The notes below the pieces were generated by a model, which worked only from the letters and a program-made list of their open reading frames with translations, was not told the DNA's origin and did not search any database. A DNA stretch of 14,771 bases from Alistipes sp. CAG:514 (lineage in GTDB: Bacteria; Bacteroidota; Bacteroidia; Bacteroidales; UBA932), in NCBI GenBank assembly GCA_000431015.1, contig HF986024.1, positions 10,118-24,888 of the forward strand, in the 5' to 3' direction. Made by a program: the position numbers and the translations under genes. This document shows, piece by piece, positions 12,183 to 14,771 of this stretch (positions are counted from its first letter, which is position 1; each line of letters begins with the position of its first letter).

Positions 12183-13526
12183 ATGTCAAACATCATCGAT
12201 TTGAAAAAGGGTCTGAATATTCCGATAAGCGGAGTTGCGGCCCTAGAAGCAAAGAAGACGATCGTGCCTGACACAGTTGCCATCAAACCCACGGATTTCA
12301 AGGGGTTGTCCCCGAGACTTCTCGTGAAGGAAGGTGACAAGGTTCTGGCAGGATCCCCTGTTTTGGCAGACAAGCAGCACCAGGACATTCTCCTGACCTC
12401 ACCGGTAAGCGGAACGGTCGCGGAGATCGTCAGGGGAGAGAAGAGAAAGCTCCTTGCTGTGCTCGTGAAAGCCGACGGCTCCAATGAGGCCGTGGATTTC
12501 GGAGCGAAGAACCCTTCCGGCATGAAGGCCGAGGAGGTCAAGGAGACCCTTCTCAAGAGCGGTCTGTGGCCATTCATCATTCAGAGGCCTTATGGAATCA
12601 TCGCCGATCCGGCTTTGACCCCTAAGGCTATTTTCGTGTCCGCATTCTCGACGGCTCCTCTCGCGGCTGACGCGGAGTTCGCCTTCAAGGATGAGGTTGC
12701 CGCGATCCAGGCTGGTGTCACAGCCGTTTCAAAGCTCGCCAAGGTTCACGTCTGCGTGAACAGCGATGCTTCGGCTTTCGCCAAACTCACCGACGCGACT
12801 GTCCACACGGTCAACGGAAAGAAGCATCCGGCCGGAAATGTTGGTGTGCAGATCAGCCACATCTCTCCTATAAAGAAAGGTGAGACCGTCTGGACTCTGT
12901 CCCTGCTCGCTCTCGCGGCCATCGGCAAGCTCTTCAAGACCGGCAGGATCGACCTTACCCGCAAGGTGGCCGTCACCGGACCGGTTGTCAAGGACGCTTC
13001 TTATGTCGTTACCCTTCCGGGAATGCCGATCAAGGCTCTCAAGGGATTCTATGACAATAGTGTGGAGACCCGTTTCATCAGCGGAGACGTGCTTTCCGGC
13101 GAGAATGTCGGCGAGGACGGTTACCTCGGATTCTTCGACAATCAGGTCTCTCTGATCAAGGAAGGCCGTGAAAGGGAAGTGCTCGGATGGGCGAAACCGT
13201 TCAGGTTCAATCAGTTCAGCTCTTCTATGACTTACTTCTCCTGGCTTCTGCCTAAGAAGAAGTACAATATGGACACCAACACCCACGGCGGCGTGCGCGC
13301 GTTCGTGGTTTCAGACGTATATTCAAAGGTTCTCCCTATGGATCTGTTCCCTGTCTATCTGATCAAGGCCTGCCTTGCCGGAGACATCGAGAAGATGGAG
13401 CAGTTCGGTATCTATGAGGTTCTTCCTGAGGACTTCGCCCTGTGCGAGTTCGTGGATCCTTCAAAGAACGACATCCAGGCTATCATCGCCAAGGGAATCG
13501 ACCTTATGATAAAGGAAATGGCTTAA
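12183..13526 (+). CDS. nqrA: Na+-translocating NADH:quinone reductase subunit A
   Basis: 447 aa, the usual length. NqrA is the peripheral cytoplasmic subunit of the six-subunit NQR complex, which oxidises NADH, reduces quinone and pumps Na+. The N-terminus (LKKGLNIPISGVAA, residues 7-20) and the barrel-sandwich-type block LLVKEGDKVLAGSPVLADK (46-64) followed by SPVSGTVAEIVRGEKRKLLAV (73-93) are characteristic. PYGIIADPALTPKAIFVSA (about 140-158) and NTHGGVRAFVVSDVYSKVLPMD (364-385) also match the family. It is the first gene of the operon, with nqrB starting 12 nt downstream. The gene appears intact. Confidence 0.96.
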   Translation: MSNIIDLKKGLNIPISGVAALEAKKTIVPDTVAIKPTDFKGLSPRLLVKEGDKVLAGSPVLADKQHQDILLTSPVSGTVAEIVRGEKRKLLAVLVKADGSNEAVDFGAKNPSGMKAEEVKETLLKSGLWPFIIQRPYGIIADPALTPKAIFVSAFSTAPLAADAEFAFKDEVAAIQAGVTAVSKLAKVHVCVNSDASAFAKLTDATVHTVNGKKHPAGNVGVQISHISPIKKGETVWTLSLLALAAIGKLFKTGRIDLTRKVAVTGPVVKDASYVVTLPGMPIKALKGFYDNSVETRFISGDVLSGENVGEDGYLGFFDNQVSLIKEGREREVLGWAKPFRFNQFSSSMTYFSWLLPKKKYNMDTNTHGGVRAFVVSDVYSKVLPMDLFPVYLIKACLAGDIEKMEQFGIYEVLPEDFALCEFVDPSKNDIQAIIAKGIDLMIKEMA

Positions 13527-13538
13527 AGGATTATCGCT

Positions 13539-14714
13539 ATGGAAGAAAACACAGTAAAACCAGGCCTTTTCGAGAAAGGCGGTAAGTTGGGGTGGCTGCA
13601 TTCTACCTGGGATGCCTTTGACACCTTCCTCCGCGTCCCTGCGACCGTGACAGCCAAAGGCGCTCACGTCAGGGATGCCGTTGACATCAAGAGAATTATG
13701 ATCATCGTTGTGCTGGCTGTTGTTCCCGCCGCTCTGGGTGTCGATTGACAAGCACGGCACACCGCTCTGTTCGGTATGTGGAATGTCGGCTACCAGCACA
13801 ATCTCGCGGTCGGAGACCTTCCGGGATTCTGGAACCAGTTCTTCTGGGGACTTCTGAAGGTTCTCCCTCTCTACCTTGTCTCCTACATCGTGGGTCTCGG
13901 CATCGAGTTCGCCTCAGCCCAGATCAAGGGCGAGGAGGTGAATGAGGGTTACCTCGTTTCCGGTATGCTCATTCCGCTGATCGTTCCTGTGGACGTTCCG
14001 CTTTGGATGCTTGCCATCGCGGTGGCTTTCGCGGTAATATTCGGTAAGGAAGTGTTCGGCGGCACGGGAATGAACTTCCTGAACCCTGCGCTCCTCTGCC
14101 GCGCCTTCCTGTTCTTCTCTTATCCTATCTCAATGTCTGGATCAGAGGTTTGGGTAGCGCGTCGCTGCGGAGCTGACGCCATCTCTGGCGCCACACCTCT
14201 TTCTTATCTTACAGAGGGACAGGGTGCCCTTGAGGCCATCAACAATGCCGGCTACAGCTTCTGGAATATGTTCTCCGGAATCATCCCTGGCTCTGTCGGC
14301 GAGACTTCCGTGATCGCTATCCTCATCGGTGCCGTCATCCTCATCTGGACAGGTGTCGCAAGCTGGAAGATCATGGTTTCATCCGTGGCTGGCGCCCTTC
14401 TCGTAGGCTGGCTCGGCAATGTCGGTGGAGTGACTGACGTTCCTGCTTACTATCAGCTTGTTATGGGTGGTTTCGCTTTCGGTACAGTCTTTATGGCGAC
14501 CGACCCTGTCACCTCCGCCCAGACCGAGACCGGAAAGTGGATCTACGGATTCCTTATCGGCGCTCTCTGCGTGGTTGTCAGACTCTTCAACCCTGGCTAC
14601 GCCGAGGGTATGATGCTGGCCATCCTTCTTATGAACACCTTCGCTCCGCTGATTGACCACTATGTCACATCAACGGCCACCGGCAGAAGGGCAAAAAAGG
14701 TAACAATCGCTTAA
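13539..14714 (+). pseudogene. nqrB: Na+-translocating NADH:quinone reductase subunit B, interrupted by an in-frame TGA
   Basis: The N-terminal piece (13539-13748, 69 codons) and the C-terminal piece (13776-14714, 312 codons) are in the same frame and separated only by TGA at 13746-13748. Family NqrB reads KRIMI..LA..PA..(F/W)GM(Y/W)N without a gap. Here eleven extra codons (33 nt) lie between PAAL and FGMWNVG, and removing them restores an uninterrupted protein of 380 aa. The integral membrane part is complete, including KEVFGGTGMNFLNPAL, the covalent FMN site SGAT (13776-based residues 137-140, Thr140), and FMATDPVTSA. NqrB holds FMN and a riboflavin and forms part of the Na+ path. It may be a recent null allele, an assembly error, or a recoded gene. 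Reinitiation at the ATG of 13776 would miss the N-terminal segment. Confidence 0.85.
13729..13769 (+). repeat. 33-nt insertion in nqrB with 8-nt direct repeats
   Basis: CCGCTCTG occurs at 13729-13736 and again at 13762-13769, exactly 33 nt apart. The unit between them holds the in-frame TGA (13746-13748). Deleting one repeat plus the 25 nt between the copies gives GCC GCT CTG TTC GGT ATG, which encodes the family sequence AALFGM. Confidence 0.8.
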
Positions 14715-14726
14715 TCATCAAGGAAT

Positions 14727-14771
14727 ATGAATACTAACGGTAACGCATACACAGTAATCTACACGACGATT
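14727..14771 (+). CDS. nqrC: Na+-translocating NADH:quinone reductase subunit C (5' part only)
   Basis: Fifteen codons up to the window edge, MNTNGNAYTVIYTTI, match the N-terminus of Bacteroidota NqrC, where a short polar start leads into the single N-terminal transmembrane helix. NqrC carries a covalently bound FMN in its periplasmic domain, which lies outside the window. The start is 12 nt after the nqrB stop, consistent with one nqrABC... operon, and the gene order nqrA-B-C is the standard one. Confidence 0.8.
   Translation, partial: MNTNGNAYTVIYTTI

Noticed and set aside
12729..13286. 185-codon minus-strand frame within nqrA
   Set aside because: nqrA is clearly coding across this stretch; the antisense frame has no recognisable features.
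13746..13748. TGA in nqrB as a selenocysteine codon or a sense codon of a variant genetic code
   Set aside because: Other genes here (the GNAT gene, the methyltransferase) end with TGA, so a variant code is unlikely. NqrB has no residue at this position in the family, the whole 33 nt are extra, and only a weak interrupted stem follows, so a SECIS element is not supported.
13745..13945. Overlapping 66-codon frame (MTSTAHRSV...) as a separate gene or as evidence for a frameshift in nqrB
   Set aside because: It is in a different frame from both nqrB pieces. The pieces themselves are in the same frame, so no frameshift is needed.

Overview
The window looks like chromosomal DNA from a fairly GC-rich, probably uncultured, Bacteroidales bacterium (Bacteroidota). 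The signs are a Na+-translocating NADH:quinone reductase operon (nqrA-nqrB-nqrC), several promoters of the Bacteroidota type (-7 box TAnnTTTG, with a TTTG-like -33 box about 20 nt upstream), little sign of Shine-Dalgarno sequences, and gene families typical of the group, such as a methyltransferase with a C-terminal THUMP-like domain and a two-domain phospho-sugar mutase. The exact taxon is inferred, not proven.

Layout. 1-813 (+): uncharacterised, possibly partial protein that resembles the C-terminal part of MA-clan peptidases but has no HExxH. 820-3194 (-): phosphoglucomutase/phosphomannomutase followed 11 nt later by a GNAT acetyltransferase. 3374-4777 (+): class I SAM methyltransferase. 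4756-4854: dispersed repeat that supplies the stop codon of that gene. 4883-4979 (-): small SRP RNA with a near-ideal promoter. 4994-5476 (-): cytidine deaminase. 5477-5722: divergent promoters and a hairpin-rich leader. 5723-7333 (+): MnmA tRNA 2-thiouridylase with a large internal insertion. 7346-8776 (-): HI0933/BaiN-type flavoprotein. 8837-8909 (+): tRNA-Thr(CGT) and its terminator. 8959-9057: second copy of the dispersed repeat. 9091-11658 (-): UvrD/PcrA helicase with a Gly/Ser/Arg-rich linker. 11659-12182: gene-poor stretch with a possible 49-codon ORF and a small inverted-repeat structure. 12183-14771 (+): nqrA, nqrB (interrupted by an in-frame TGA) and the first 15 codons of nqrC.

Most genes are housekeeping: sugar-phosphate interconversion, pyrimidine salvage, tRNA thiolation, protein targeting, DNA repair and sodium-motive respiration. 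The unusual material is in what has been inserted into and between them. A short palindromic core (ACTGAGCCTGTCGAAGTG and relatives) occurs in frame inside two enzymes, where both copies are read in the same frame as TEPVEV. It is also the heart of a 99-bp element found in two copies, each in the sense orientation at the 3' end of a gene. A separate palindromic element of about 127 bp lies in frame inside mnmA. nqrB carries a 33-nt insertion flanked by 8-nt direct repeats, which puts a TGA in an otherwise open frame. The hexamer GAATAT/ATATTC is far more common than base composition predicts, in all reading frames and on both strands. All counts and alignments were done by eye.
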